In this document: piece after piece, positions 7,633 through 16,267 of the stretch | How positions within the stretch are numbered: position 1 is the stretch's first letter | How the letters are laid out: each line of letters starts with the position of its first letter | Assembly (NCBI GenBank): GCA_964481035.1 | Contig: CAYZSE010000012.1 | Coordinates: 1 to 37,111 of the forward strand | Length of the DNA stretch: 37,111 nt | From: JAAAPF01 sp964481035 | Lineage (GTDB): Bacteria > Pseudomonadota > Alphaproteobacteria > Geminicoccales > Geminicoccaceae | Direction of reading: 5' to 3' | Position numbers and translations under genes: made by a program | Notes under the pieces: model-generated | The model's database searches: none | Seen by the model: the letters and a program-made list of their open reading frames with translations, nothing else | What the model was told of the DNA's origin: nothing

Positions 7633-8958
7633 ATGGACGAGTTGCGTACGCTGATGACCACCAACACCCTCGAGCATCAATGGTGCCCCTTCACCGCCAA
7701 CCGGGATTTCAAGGCCAACCCGCGGCTCCTGGCGCGCGGCGAAGGCGTCTACTACCGGGACGAGGCGGGCGCGAGGATCATCGACGGCAGCTCCGGGCTG
7801 TTCTGCTGCCCCTTGGGCCACGGGCGGCGCGAGATCGCCGATGCCGTCCACGAGCAGCTGATGACGCTGGACTTCGCGCCGCATTTCCAGGCCGGCCACC
7901 GCTTGAGCTTCGAGCTCGCGAGCCGGCTGGCGCGGATCCTCCCCGACGGCCTCGGCCGCATCTTCTTCGGCTCCTCGGGCTCCGAGGCCGTCGACACCGC
8001 GCTCAAGATCGCGCTCGCCTACCATCGCGCCAGGGGCGAGGCGCAGCGCACCCGCTTCGTCAGCCGCGAGCGCGCCTATCACGGCGTCAACATCGCGGGC
8101 ACCTCGCTGTCGGGCATGCGAAACAACCGCCACGCCTTCGCTGCCGTCACCTTTCCGGTGGCGCATCTGCGCCACACCTGGCTCGAGGGCAACCGGTTCC
8201 AGAGAGGCCAGCCCGCCGCGGGCGCCGATCTCGCCGACGACCTCGATCGCATTTGCCAGCTCTACGGCGGCGATGCCATCGCCGCCTGCTTCGTCGAGCC
8301 GATCGCGGGCTCGACCGGCACCCTGGTCCCACCGGTCGGTTATCTCGAGCGCCTGCGCCAGACCTGCGACCGCCACGGCATCCTCTTGGTGTTCGACGAG
8401 GTCATCACCGGCTTCGGCCGCACCGGCCGCGCCTTCGCCGCCGAGAGCTTCGGGGTGCGCCCCGACATCATCACCATGGCCAAGGCCATCACCAACGCCG
8501 CCCAGCCGCTGAGCGCCGTCGCGGTCGACGAGAGGATCTACGACACCGTCGTCGCCGCCGCGCCGGAAGGCGCCATCGAGTTCTTCCACGGCTACACCTA
8601 CTCGGGGCATCCCGCCGCCTGCGCTGCCGGGATCGTCGTCCAGGAGATCTACGAGCGCGAGGACATCTTCGCCCGCAGCGCGACGATGGCTCCCTATTTC
8701 CAGGATCGGCTGTTCGCGCTCCGGGGCATTCCCGTCGTCACCGACATCCGCGGCTACGGCATGATGGGCGGCATCGACCTCGCCCTCGACGAGGTGCCCG
8801 GCAGGCGCGGCCTCGACGCCACCAAGCGCTTCTGGGAGGCGGGGCTGCACGTCAAGTTCACCGGCGACGCCGGCATCGTCGCCCCGCCGCTCGTCGCCGA
8901 GCACGCGCACATCGACGAGATCTTCGACAAGATCGAGAACGTGCTCAAGACCTACTGA
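7633..8958 (+). CDS. Class III aminotransferase, omega-amino acid:pyruvate type
   Basis: A 441-residue PLP-dependent aminotransferase of the omega-amino acid/beta-alanine:pyruvate group. The opening WCPFTANRDFKANPRLL is typical of that group. The phosphate-binding GSSGSEAVDTALK (113-125), cofactor Asp255 in FDEVITGFGRTGR and catalytic Lys284 in MAKAITNAAQP are all present. It transfers an amino group from omega-amino acids or amines to pyruvate or a similar acceptor. The exact donor is not predictable. ATG at 7633 is chosen because GGGAG (7623-7627) is ideally placed; an in-frame GTG at 7621 would overlap that site. It is transcribed divergently from the C-S lyase gene across about 116 bp. 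A GC hairpin (8959-8977) directly follows the stop. Confidence 0.9.
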   Translation: MDELRTLMTTNTLEHQWCPFTANRDFKANPRLLARGEGVYYRDEAGARIIDGSSGLFCCPLGHGRREIADAVHEQLMTLDFAPHFQAGHRLSFELASRLARILPDGLGRIFFGSSGSEAVDTALKIALAYHRARGEAQRTRFVSRERAYHGVNIAGTSLSGMRNNRHAFAAVTFPVAHLRHTWLEGNRFQRGQPAAGADLADDLDRICQLYGGDAIAACFVEPIAGSTGTLVPPVGYLERLRQTCDRHGILLVFDEVITGFGRTGRAFAAESFGVRPDIITMAKAITNAAQPLSAVAVDERIYDTVVAAAPEGAIEFFHGYTYSGHPAACAAGIVVQEIYEREDIFARSATMAPYFQDRLFALRGIPVVTDIRGYGMMGGIDLALDEVPGRRGLDATKRFWEAGLHVKFTGDAGIVAPPLVAEHAHIDEIFDKIENVLKTY

Positions 8959-8977
8959 GGGCGCCGTGCGAGCGCCC
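8959..8977 (+). terminator. GC hairpin after aminotransferase gene
   Basis: A perfect six-base-pair stem (GGGCGC/GCGCCC) with a seven-base loop begins at the base after the stop codon. No T-run follows, so it is not a canonical intrinsic terminator. It could protect the transcript's 3' end or work with Rho. Confidence 0.3.
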
Positions 8978-9097
8978 AAGGGACGCGCTGTCACGCCTCG
9001 GCGAGCGGCGCTTCGGGCAGCCTTGCCGGCGTGTCCGAGGCGCCCAACTTCGTGGTCGAGCCCGCTGCCTTCGCAGTCGGCGCCCCGGAGAGCGAGC

Positions 9098-9691
9098 ATG
9101 GATCGTCGCGTCTTCGCCCTGGCCCTCGGCCTGTGGTGGCCGTCGTCCGCGCCGGCCCCGGCCGAGCCGTTCGTGCTGGATGCCGCGCAGACGGAGATCG
9201 CCTTCAGCTGGGAGTTCGCGGGCGCCGAGCACAGCGCCGAGTTCGACCGCTTCAGCGGCACGGCGAACGTCGACCCGGACGATCTCGGCGCCACCTTCGT
9301 CGATGTCGTCATCGACCCCGCCTCGGTGAACAGCGGCATCGAGGTGCTCGACGGCATCCTTCGCTCCGAGCGCTTCTTCGCCGTCGCCGACCACCCCGAG
9401 ATCGCGTTCGTCGCCACCGACGTCCAGCCGCTGGGCGCGACCCGGGCCACGGTCCTGGGCGAGCTGACCATCAAGGGCATCACCCGTCCGGTCGCGCTCG
9501 CCGCGACCGTCACGGACGGTGCGCCGACGGCCCCCGAGACCGCGACCGAAGCGGGGCCCGAAATGGGGCGAAGGGTCGCCATCGTGGCCACCACCTGGGT
9601 CCTTCGCGAGGAATGGGACCTCGGCGGCGCCATCCCGCTCGCCTCCGACGGCGTGCGGATCACCATCAGCACCGCCCTCACCCGCCGCTGA
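9098..9691 (+). CDS. YceI-family secreted lipid-binding-like protein
   Basis: A 197-residue protein with an N-terminal signal peptide (cleavage likely after SAPAPA, near residue 22). Its single YceI domain is an extended lipocalin-like beta-barrel that binds isoprenoid-type lipids in characterised members. Diagnostic segments are FVLDAAQTEIAFSWEF at the start, the central VNSGIEVLDGILRSERFF, which matches the family's D..LRs.dFFd.e.yP pattern, and GELTIKGITRPVAL. The usual DR.dFG near the C-terminus is weakly kept as REEWDLGG. ATG at 9098 has GGAG seven bases upstream. It likely acts in the periplasm. The gene converges on the RND pump operon with about 70 bp between stops. Confidence 0.85.
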   Translation: MDRRVFALALGLWWPSSAPAPAEPFVLDAAQTEIAFSWEFAGAEHSAEFDRFSGTANVDPDDLGATFVDVVIDPASVNSGIEVLDGILRSERFFAVADHPEIAFVATDVQPLGATRATVLGELTIKGITRPVALAATVTDGAPTAPETATEAGPEMGRRVAIVATTWVLREEWDLGGAIPLASDGVRITISTALTRR

Positions 9692-9762
9692 TCCGGCGGA
9701 TCCGTCCAGCGGGACGCGTCGTCCATTCGCCCGCAGCGATCTGACGCGGCGCCGGCGCGGGT

Positions 9763-12700
9763 CTACTCGGCGGCGGCCGTCGGCACGAGCTCGGGGGCCC
9801 GCGGCTTCGCGGCCGCGGCCCGACGCGCCGGACGGCGGCCCTGGCGCCATTGCCGGACATGCGTCGGCAGATAGAGGAGGCACGGCGTCAGCACCAAGGT
9901 CAGCAGGCTCGCGAAGGCGAGCCCGCCCGCCACCGCGGTGGCGAGCTGCGCCCACCAGTCGGTCGACGGCCCGCCGACCGTGATCTCGCGCGTGAAGAGG
10001 TCGATGTTGAGCTTCAAGACCATCGGCAACAGCCCCAACACCGTCGTCACCGTCGTCAACAACACCGGCCGCAGGCGTTGCGCCCCGGTCCGCAGCACGG
10101 CGTCGAAGGGCGCAAGACCGTGCCGCCGCAGCTCGTTGTAGGTGTCGATGAGGACGATGTTGTTGTTCACGACGATGCCCGCGAGCGCGATCACGCCGAC
10201 GCCGCTCATGATGATGCCGAAGGGCTGCTGGGTGACGAGCAGGGCCAAGAGGACGCCGACGGTCGAGAACAGCACCGCCGAGAGGATCAAGAACGACTGG
10301 TAGAAGCTGTTGAACTGGGTCACGAGGATCATCGCGATGAGGAAGAGCGCGACGCCGAACGCCTTGCCGAGAAACGCCTGCGCCGCCTTCTGCTCCTCGT
10401 CCTCGCCCTTGAAGGTGAACTCGACGCCGGCGGGCCACACCTCCTCGGCGAGCCACGCCCTGAGCTCGCGCACCTGGTCGTCGGCGAGCACGCCGGGCGC
10501 GACGTCGGCGCCGACCGTGAAGACGCGCTTGCCGTCGACCCGCTCGATCTCGGCGACCTTGGGTGCCGGCGAGCGCGTCACGAAGTTGGAGATCGGGACC
10601 GGCCCCTCGGCCGTCGGCACGCGCAGGTTGTCGAGCTGGCCGAGCCCCCGGTCGGTCTCCGGGTAGCGCGCCCGGATGTCGATCTCGTCGTCGGCGTCGT
10701 CGGGCCGATAGCTGCCGACCTTGACACCGTTGGTCACGAGCTGGACGAGCGGGCCGACCGTCGCCACGTCGGCGCCGTAGCGGCTCGCCTGCTCGCGGTC
10801 GACGTCGAGCTCCCAGTCGATCCCGGGCACCGGCAAGGTGTCGGCGATGTTGATCAGCCCCGCGGTCGCGTCGAAGCGGGCACGGACCTGGCGGGTGATG
10901 CCCGCGAGCACGTCGGCGTCGCTGGCCGCGACCTGGATCTGCACGGGCTTGCCCACGGGCGGCCCGTCACGCTCCTTCCTGACCTCGACCCGGATACCCG
11001 CGAGCTCCTGCGTCCGCGCCTCGATCTCCGCCATGATCCGGCGGGCGGGCCGGCGCTCGCGCCAGTCCTCGAACTCCATCAAGATCACGCCGACGACGTC
11101 GTCGTCGACGTCGTCGGCGCGGAAATCGATGGCGGTCGTGGTGTAGAACGCCCGCACGCCGTCGACGTCCAGGATGCGGCCCTCGACCTCGCGGACCAGC
11201 GCGTCCCGCTCGTAGATCGAGAGGTCGCCCCGGGCGTGGACGAGGACCTGCGCCCGCTCGGGCTCGACGTCCGGGAAGAACTCGACGCCGCGGCCGAAGG
11301 CGCCGTAGGCCGCGTAGACGGCGACGGCGACGACCACCGCCGCGACGACGACCTTGACGGGGTGGGCGAGCGCTGCCCGGAGGGTCCGGAGGTAGAGGCG
11401 CACGAAGCCGTGGGTGTGGGCGAGGAGGTCCTCGCGGTCGTCGTCGATCGACCGCAGGTCGCCCGCATCCTTCAGCGAGCTCTTGCCGACGAGGCCGCCG
11501 ATGTTGGGGACGAAGACGAGCGCCATGAGCAGCGAGGCGGTGAGCGTCGCCACCAGCGTGATCGGCAGGTAGCGCATGAACTCGCCGACGATCCCGGGCC
11601 AGAAGAGCAGCGGAAAGAACGCGGCGAGCGTCGTCGCCGTCGAGGCGGTGATCGGCCAGGCCATGCGCTTGGCGGCGTCGCGATAGGCGCACCGGCGATC
11701 GACGCCCTGGGCCATCCGCCGATCGGCGAGCTCGGTGACGACGATCGCGCCGTCGACGAGCATGCCGACGGCGAGGATCAGGCCGAACAGCACGACGATG
11801 TTCACCGTCAGGCCCGCGAGCGCGATGACGAGGATCCCCGCGAGAAAGGAGCCAGGAACCGCGAAGCCGACGAGCAGGGCCGTGCGCAGGCCCAAGGCCG
11901 CGACGACGACGATCATGACGAGCAGCACCGCCGAGAGCACGTTGTTCTGCAGGTCGGTGAGCATCGAGCGGATGTAGCTCGAGTTGTCCTGGATGAAGCC
12001 CACCTCGAGGCCGGCCGGAAAACTCGGCGCGGCGGCGGCGACGACGGCGCGCACCGCCGCGACGGTATCCAGGATATTGGTGCCGAGGCGCTTGGAGACC
12101 TCGAGCGCGAGCGCCGGGCGACCGTCGACCCGGGCGAAGCTGTCGGCATCCTTGAAGCTGCGCCGCACGGTGGCGACCTCGGCGAGCGTCACCACGGTGT
12201 CGCCGTCGGCCTTCACGGGCATCGTCAGAATGTCGCTCAGATCCTCGAACAGGCCCGGCACCTTGATCGCGAAGCGGCCCTGACCGGTGTCGAGCGTGCC
12301 GGCAGCGACGAGCTGGTTGTTGCGGCTGATCAGCTCGACGATCGCGTCGGCCCGAAGCCCGTAGGCTTCGATCTTGACGGGGTCGACGAGGATCTCGACG
12401 AGCTCCTCGCGCTTGCCCGTGATGTCGACCTCGAGCACCGCCGGCAGCGCCTCGATCTCATCCTCGAGCGCCTCGGCGACGCGCACCAGCGTGCGCTCGG
12501 GCAAATCGCCCGACAGGGTGACGACCAGCACGGGGAAGAGCGCGAGGTTGACCTCGTTGACGGTCGGCTCGTCCGCATCCTCGGGCAGCTCGGCCTTGGC
12601 GATGTCGACCTTGGCGCGGACGTCGGCAAGGGCCGCGTCGATGTCGGTGCCGACCTCGAACTCGAGGGCGACCGACGCCCGCCCCTCGCCCGCGGCCGAC

Positions 12701-12945
12701 TTCATCTCCTTGACGCCCTCGAGCCCCCGGAGCTCGGTCTCCATCGGCCGCACGAGCAGCCGCTCGGCGTCCTCCGGGGAAATCCCGTCGAGGGTCATCG
12801 CGACGTAGAGGATGGGGATCTGGATGTCCGGGTCCGCCTCCTTGGGGATCGTCGCGTAGGCGATCGCACCGGCGATGAGGATCAGGGCGAGCGCCACGAA
12901 GACGGTGCGCGCCCGCTCGAAGCTCGCGTCGATCAGCCGGTTCAT
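9763..12945 (-). CDS. RND efflux pump permease (AcrB/HAE1-like), pump 1
   Basis: A 1060-residue inner-membrane RND transporter: TM1 at about 13-32, a first periplasmic porter domain, TM2-6 (about 335-480), TM7, a second porter domain, and TM8-12 to about 1030. It uses the proton gradient to expel substrates with the upstream fusion protein. The TM4 proton-relay motif reads VGMLVDGAIVV, so the second Asp of the usual DD pair is Gly399 and only Asp398 remains. In TM10 the position of the AcrB relay Lys is Asn (VNNN, about 927). This pattern may mark a subfamily; substrates could be drugs, lipids or dyes. Its ATG overlaps the fusion-protein stop as ATGA. No outer-membrane channel gene follows. 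Confidence 0.92.
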   Translation of the reverse strand: MNRLIDASFERARTVFVALALILIAGAIAYATIPKEADPDIQIPILYVAMTLDGISPEDAERLLVRPMETELRGLEGVKEMKSAAGEGRASVALEFEVGTDIDAALADVRAKVDIAKAELPEDADEPTVNEVNLALFPVLVVTLSGDLPERTLVRVAEALEDEIEALPAVLEVDITGKREELVEILVDPVKIEAYGLRADAIVELISRNNQLVAAGTLDTGQGRFAIKVPGLFEDLSDILTMPVKADGDTVVTLAEVATVRRSFKDADSFARVDGRPALALEVSKRLGTNILDTVAAVRAVVAAAAPSFPAGLEVGFIQDNSSYIRSMLTDLQNNVLSAVLLVMIVVVAALGLRTALLVGFAVPGSFLAGILVIALAGLTVNIVVLFGLILAVGMLVDGAIVVTELADRRMAQGVDRRCAYRDAAKRMAWPITASTATTLAAFFPLLFWPGIVGEFMRYLPITLVATLTASLLMALVFVPNIGGLVGKSSLKDAGDLRSIDDDREDLLAHTHGFVRLYLRTLRAALAHPVKVVVAAVVVAVAVYAAYGAFGRGVEFFPDVEPERAQVLVHARGDLSIYERDALVREVEGRILDVDGVRAFYTTTAIDFRADDVDDDVVGVILMEFEDWRERRPARRIMAEIEARTQELAGIRVEVRKERDGPPVGKPVQIQVAASDADVLAGITRQVRARFDATAGLINIADTLPVPGIDWELDVDREQASRYGADVATVGPLVQLVTNGVKVGSYRPDDADDEIDIRARYPETDRGLGQLDNLRVPTAEGPVPISNFVTRSPAPKVAEIERVDGKRVFTVGADVAPGVLADDQVRELRAWLAEEVWPAGVEFTFKGEDEEQKAAQAFLGKAFGVALFLIAMILVTQFNSFYQSFLILSAVLFSTVGVLLALLVTQQPFGIIMSGVGVIALAGIVVNNNIVLIDTYNELRRHGLAPFDAVLRTGAQRLRPVLLTTVTTVLGLLPMVLKLNIDLFTREITVGGPSTDWWAQLATAVAGGLAFASLLTLVLTPCLLYLPTHVRQWRQGRRPARRAAAAKPRAPELVPTAAAE

Positions 12946-14072
12946 CGCCCGGCCCCGGCGGAAAGACCGGCGGCCGCGACGGCGGCGTTCTCCACCGCCA
13001 CCGGCACGACGCGCTCGCCGTCGTGGACGAAGCCCTGGCCGACGATGATGACCCGCGCCGTCGGGGGCAGGCCGGAGAGCCAGACCGCCTCGGCGTCGGC
13101 GCGCACGATCTCGACCGGCGCGAAGCGCACCCGGTCGTCGTCGTCGACGAGCTTGACGCCGAGCCGGTGGTCGGCGTCGAGGCTCAACAGCGCGGCCGAC
13201 AGCCGGTGCGCCGCGACCTCGGCGAAGCGCAGCCGCATCGTGGCGCTCATGCCGGTGGGTATCCCCGCCGCGCCGTCGACCTCGGCCTCGATGCGGAAGG
13301 TGCGTGTCGCCGCCTCGGCGGTTGCGGAGACGAAGGTCAAGCGGCCGTCGTGGCGACCGCCGTCGGCGAGCTCGACGTGGACGGGCATCCCGAGCTCGAC
13401 CAGGCGCCGCTGCGTCTCGGCGATCTCGCCGGTGACGAGGAAGGGGTCGTCCTGGATGAGCCGCGCCGCGGGATCGGCGGTGTCGAGGTAGTCACCGACC
13501 TCGCCGTAGCGGTCGACCAGGAGCCCGGCGAACGGCGCGCGCACCTCGGTGTTCTCGAGCGCGACCTCGCGCGTGCGCAGCTCGGCGCGCGCCGCCTCCA
13601 ACAGCGCCTCGGCCTCGGCGACCTGGGTCTCGGCCTGAAAGCCCCGGGCGCCGAGCTGGCTCGCGGCCTGGTACTCCAGCTCGCGCTGGCGGACCAGCGC
13701 CTCGGCCTGCGCCACCATCGCCGCCCGCTCGCGGCCGTCCATCCGCAGCAATGGCTCGCCGGCCTCGACCCGTTGGCCCTTGTCGACGAGGATCACGTCG
13801 ACGCGGCCGTAGGTCTCGGCCCGCAAGGTGACGTCGCGCTTCGCCTCGGTTCGCCCGTAGACGACGATCTCGCGGCGGATCGGCTCGGCCCGGCTGGTCG
13901 TCACCCGCACGCGCGGCAGCGGCCGCTCGGCCGGCGCGGCCGGTTGCGCCTCGCTCTCGGGGGCCGGCGGCGGTGCCGCCCCGAGGAGCCGCAGCACCTC
14001 CGGCTGGCCGGAGGCGAGCCAGGCGGCGAGCGCCGCCGCGAGGACCGCGGCCAAAATCCATGAACGGGCCAT
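12942..14072 (-). CDS. RND membrane-fusion protein (HlyD/AcrA family), pump 1
   Basis: A 376-residue periplasmic adaptor linking the RND permease to an outer-membrane channel. An N-terminal hydrophobic anchor (about 5-21) is followed by a Pro/Ala-rich linker. The first lipoyl half (GRVDVILVDKGQRVEAGEPLLRMDG, about 87-111, containing the usual 'v..Gd.V..G..L' pattern) comes next, then an alpha-hairpin rich in Ala/Glu/Arg (about 115-165). The second lipoyl half (NTEVRAPFAGLLVDRYGEVGDYL) and beta-barrel and membrane-proximal domains follow. It starts one base after the PadR gene stop and overlaps the permease start by four bases, so regulator, adaptor and pump form one operon. Confidence 0.9.
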   Translation of the reverse strand: MARSWILAAVLAAALAAWLASGQPEVLRLLGAAPPPAPESEAQPAAPAERPLPRVRVTTSRAEPIRREIVVYGRTEAKRDVTLRAETYGRVDVILVDKGQRVEAGEPLLRMDGRERAAMVAQAEALVRQRELEYQAASQLGARGFQAETQVAEAEALLEAARAELRTREVALENTEVRAPFAGLLVDRYGEVGDYLDTADPAARLIQDDPFLVTGEIAETQRRLVELGMPVHVELADGGRHDGRLTFVSATAEAATRTFRIEAEVDGAAGIPTGMSATMRLRFAEVAAHRLSAALLSLDADHRLGVKLVDDDDRVRFAPVEIVRADAEAVWLSGLPPTARVIIVGQGFVHDGERVVPVAVENAAVAAAGLSAGAGR

Positions 14073-14073
14073 G

Positions 14074-14658
14074 TCACTCTCCCGCCGCCGCGAGGTCGAC
14101 GGCAGGTTCAGGCCCGGCCTCGCCCCCGCGCAGGTCGGCGATCTCCTCTAGAAAGCCCGCGCGGTGCCGGTGCAGATAGTCGAGCGCCGCGGTCAGCACG
14201 GTGCGGCCGTAGCCCAGCGCGAAACGCTGTCCCGGCGTCAGCTCGTCCTGGCCGCGCTCCAAGCTCTCGAGGTCGGACCACCTCACGTGCTCGAATTGCG
14301 CCGTCATGCGATCGACGACCTGGGCGAGCCGGTCGGCCGGCAAGAGATGGGCAAAGTACATGAGCACGAGAAACTCCGAGCGGACCACGTGCCGCGGCTC
14401 CTCCGCGGCGAGGGCGCGCCGCAGCGCGTCCCGGCCGTCGGCGGTGATGCGGTAGACGCGCTTGTCCGGGCGTCGATCCTGCTCGACCGCGCGCCCCGCG
14501 ACGAGACCGGCCCGCTCGAGCTCGGCGAGCGCCGGATAGATCGACCCGTAGCTCGCGCGAAAGAAGTGGCGAAAGCTGTCCTCGAAGACCTTCTTGATCT
14601 CGTAACCCGTGCAATCGGCCGCCGAGAGCACGCCGAGGCACAGGGTTTTCACATTCAT
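14074..14658 (-). CDS. PadR-family transcriptional regulator of pump 1 operon
   Basis: A 194-residue PadR/Vir-type winged-helix repressor. The start MNVKTLCLGVLS and the segment GYEIKKVFEDSF (18-29) are characteristic. The recognition region FRASYGSIYPALAELERAGLV and the wing with KRVYRITADGRDAL match the family closely. The C-terminal part (about 90-180) resembles the Vir_act_alpha dimerisation helices. These proteins usually repress adjacent transporter genes and are released by the toxic substrate. ATG at 14658 is chosen because AAAGGA lies about nine bases upstream and earlier codons run through the promoter palindrome. The gene comes first in the operon, so it probably controls itself and the pump. 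Confidence 0.9.
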   Translation of the reverse strand: MNVKTLCLGVLSAADCTGYEIKKVFEDSFRHFFRASYGSIYPALAELERAGLVAGRAVEQDRRPDKRVYRITADGRDALRRALAAEEPRHVVRSEFLVLMYFAHLLPADRLAQVVDRMTAQFEHVRWSDLESLERGQDELTPGQRFALGYGRTVLTAALDYLHRHRAGFLEEIADLRGGEAGPEPAVDLAAAGE

Positions 14659-14679
14659 CGAGCCGTCCTTTGCTGCACC

Positions 14680-14695
14680 GCCGATATATATCGGC
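14680..14695. promoter_or_regulatory. 16-bp palindrome, candidate PadR operator
   Basis: GCCGATATATATCGGC is a perfect palindrome, the most AT-rich segment of an otherwise very GC-rich divergent region. It starts 22 bp upstream of the padR ATG and overlaps the predicted -10 box. PadR dimers bind palindromes, usually near their own promoter, so occupancy here would block transcription of the operon. It lies about 130 bp upstream of glcD, so it may not affect that gene. Confidence 0.55.
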
Positions 14696-14712
14696 TCGAT
14701 ACAACCAAACAA
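14685..14712 (-). promoter_or_regulatory. Sigma-70-type promoter of padR-pump operon
   Basis: On the minus strand, TTGTTT (14712-14707) and TATATA (14690-14685) are separated by 16 bases. This is a fair match to TTGACA-N17-TATAAT. The -10 element lies inside the palindromic operator candidate, and the predicted transcript starts about 20 bases before the padR ATG. Confidence 0.5.
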
Positions 14713-14823
14713 GCGCCGCCTCGGTGCGATCGAGCCTTTTCGACGATGCGCGGCGCGGCGACAGGCGGTTGCCTCGGCGCGGCTCTGCCATAGTCTCCGT
14801 CAAATAAGGGAGGTAGCGACACC

Positions 14824-16263
14824 ATGCGAATGCCCGAGGTCGATCCGCACGTGCTCGCTCGCCGCGACGCGATCGTCGCGGATCTCAAGCGGCTCTGTCC
14901 CTGGCCCGAGGCCGTCATCGAGCACGCCGACGAGATGCGCGCCTACGAGGCCGATGGGCTCGCCGCCTATCGCCAGATGCCGCTGGCGGTCGTGCTGCCG
15001 CGGAGCACCGACGAGGTCGCGGCGATCCTGCGCTATTGCCACGAGCACGCCATCCCGGTCCTCGGCCGCGGCGCCGGCACCTCGCTCTCCGGCTGCGCCA
15101 TGCCGACCGCCGACAGCGTGGTCATCGGCCTGATGAAGTTGTGCGAGGTGCTCGATCTCGACATCGAGAACCGCACGGCGACGGTCCAGGCGGGCGTCAC
15201 CAACATCGCCGTCACCCAAGCCTGCGAGCACGAGGGGTTCTTCTACGCGCCGGACCCTTCCTCGCAACTGGCCTGCTCGATCGGCGGCAACGTCGCCAAC
15301 AACGCCGGCGGCGCGCACTGCCTCAAATACGGCGTGACGACCAACAACCTCTTGGGCGTCAAGCTGGTCACCATCGAGGGCGAGATCCTCGCGATCGGCG
15401 GCAAGCACCTCGACGCCGCCGGCCTCGACCTCTTGGGCCTCGTCTGCGGCTCGGAGGGCCAGCTCGGCATCATCACCGAAGTGACGGTGCGGATCCTCAA
15501 AGCACCGCCGGGCGCGCGGCCCATGCTCCTCGGCTTCTCCAGCAGCGAGCAGGCGGGTGCGTGCGTCGCCGCCATCATCGGCTCGGGCATCATCCCGGTC
15601 GCGCTCGAGTTCATGGACAAGCCGGCGATCCACGCCGTCGAGGCCTTCGTCAAGGCCGGCTACCCACTCGACGTCGAGGCGGTGCTCATCGTCGAGGTCG
15701 AGGGCAGCGACGACGAGATCGACACGCTCCTCGAGCGCACCGCCGAGATCGCCCGGGCGTTCACGCCGAGCTTCGAGAAGGTCAGCGCCAACGCCCGGGA
15801 GGCCGCCGCCATCTGGCAGGGCCGCAAGGCCGCCTTCGGCGCGGTCGGTCGCATCTCACCCGACTACATCTGCATCGACGGCGCCATCCCGACCTCGAAG
15901 CTGCCGGCGACGCTCGGCCGCATCGGCGAGTTCTCGGCCAGTTACGGCTTCCGCATCGCCAACATCTTCCACGCCGGCGACGGCAACCTGCACCCGTTGA
16001 TTCTCTACGACGCCAACGTGCCGGGCGAACTCGAGCGCGCCGAGCGCTGCGCCGGCGACATTCTCAAGCTGTGCGTCGACGTGGAGGGCTGTCTCTCGGG
16101 CGAGCACGGCATCGGCGTCGAGAAGCGCGACCTCATGGGCTACCAGTTCAACGCGGCGGAGCTCGAGCTGCAAAAGCGCGTCAAGAGGGCCTTCGACCCG
16201 CAGTGGCTCCTCAACGTCGGCAAGGTGTTCCCGCTCGACGACGACGTGCGTCGGGCGGCCTGA
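14824..16263 (+). CDS. glcD: FAD-linked glycolate oxidase subunit GlcD
   Basis: A 479-residue flavoprotein of the FAD-linked oxidase C family (GlcD/lactate dehydrogenase). It oxidises glycolate or a similar 2-hydroxy acid to glyoxylate, normally in a complex with GlcE and the iron-sulfur protein GlcF. The FAD-binding region shows GRGAGTSLSG (about 80-89) and SIGGNVANNAGG (about 154-165). The C-terminal substrate domain carries HAGDGNLHP (about 383-391) and GEHGIGVEKRDLM, which supply conserved His residues. Length is normal. ATG at 14824 has AAGGGAGGT nine bases upstream. glcE follows after four bases, but no glcF does. The D-lactate dehydrogenase alternative cannot be excluded by sequence alone. 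Confidence 0.9.
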   Translation: MRMPEVDPHVLARRDAIVADLKRLCPWPEAVIEHADEMRAYEADGLAAYRQMPLAVVLPRSTDEVAAILRYCHEHAIPVLGRGAGTSLSGCAMPTADSVVIGLMKLCEVLDLDIENRTATVQAGVTNIAVTQACEHEGFFYAPDPSSQLACSIGGNVANNAGGAHCLKYGVTTNNLLGVKLVTIEGEILAIGGKHLDAAGLDLLGLVCGSEGQLGIITEVTVRILKAPPGARPMLLGFSSSEQAGACVAAIIGSGIIPVALEFMDKPAIHAVEAFVKAGYPLDVEAVLIVEVEGSDDEIDTLLERTAEIARAFTPSFEKVSANAREAAAIWQGRKAAFGAVGRISPDYICIDGAIPTSKLPATLGRIGEFSASYGFRIANIFHAGDGNLHPLILYDANVPGELERAERCAGDILKLCVDVEGCLSGEHGIGVEKRDLMGYQFNAAELELQKRVKRAFDPQWLLNVGKVFPLDDDVRRAA

Positions 16264-16267
16264 GACG

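Noticed and set aside
9684..9701. CCGCCG/CGGCGG inverted repeat spanning the YceI stop as terminator
   Set aside because: Short GC inverted repeats of this size arise often by chance at this composition, and no T-run follows.
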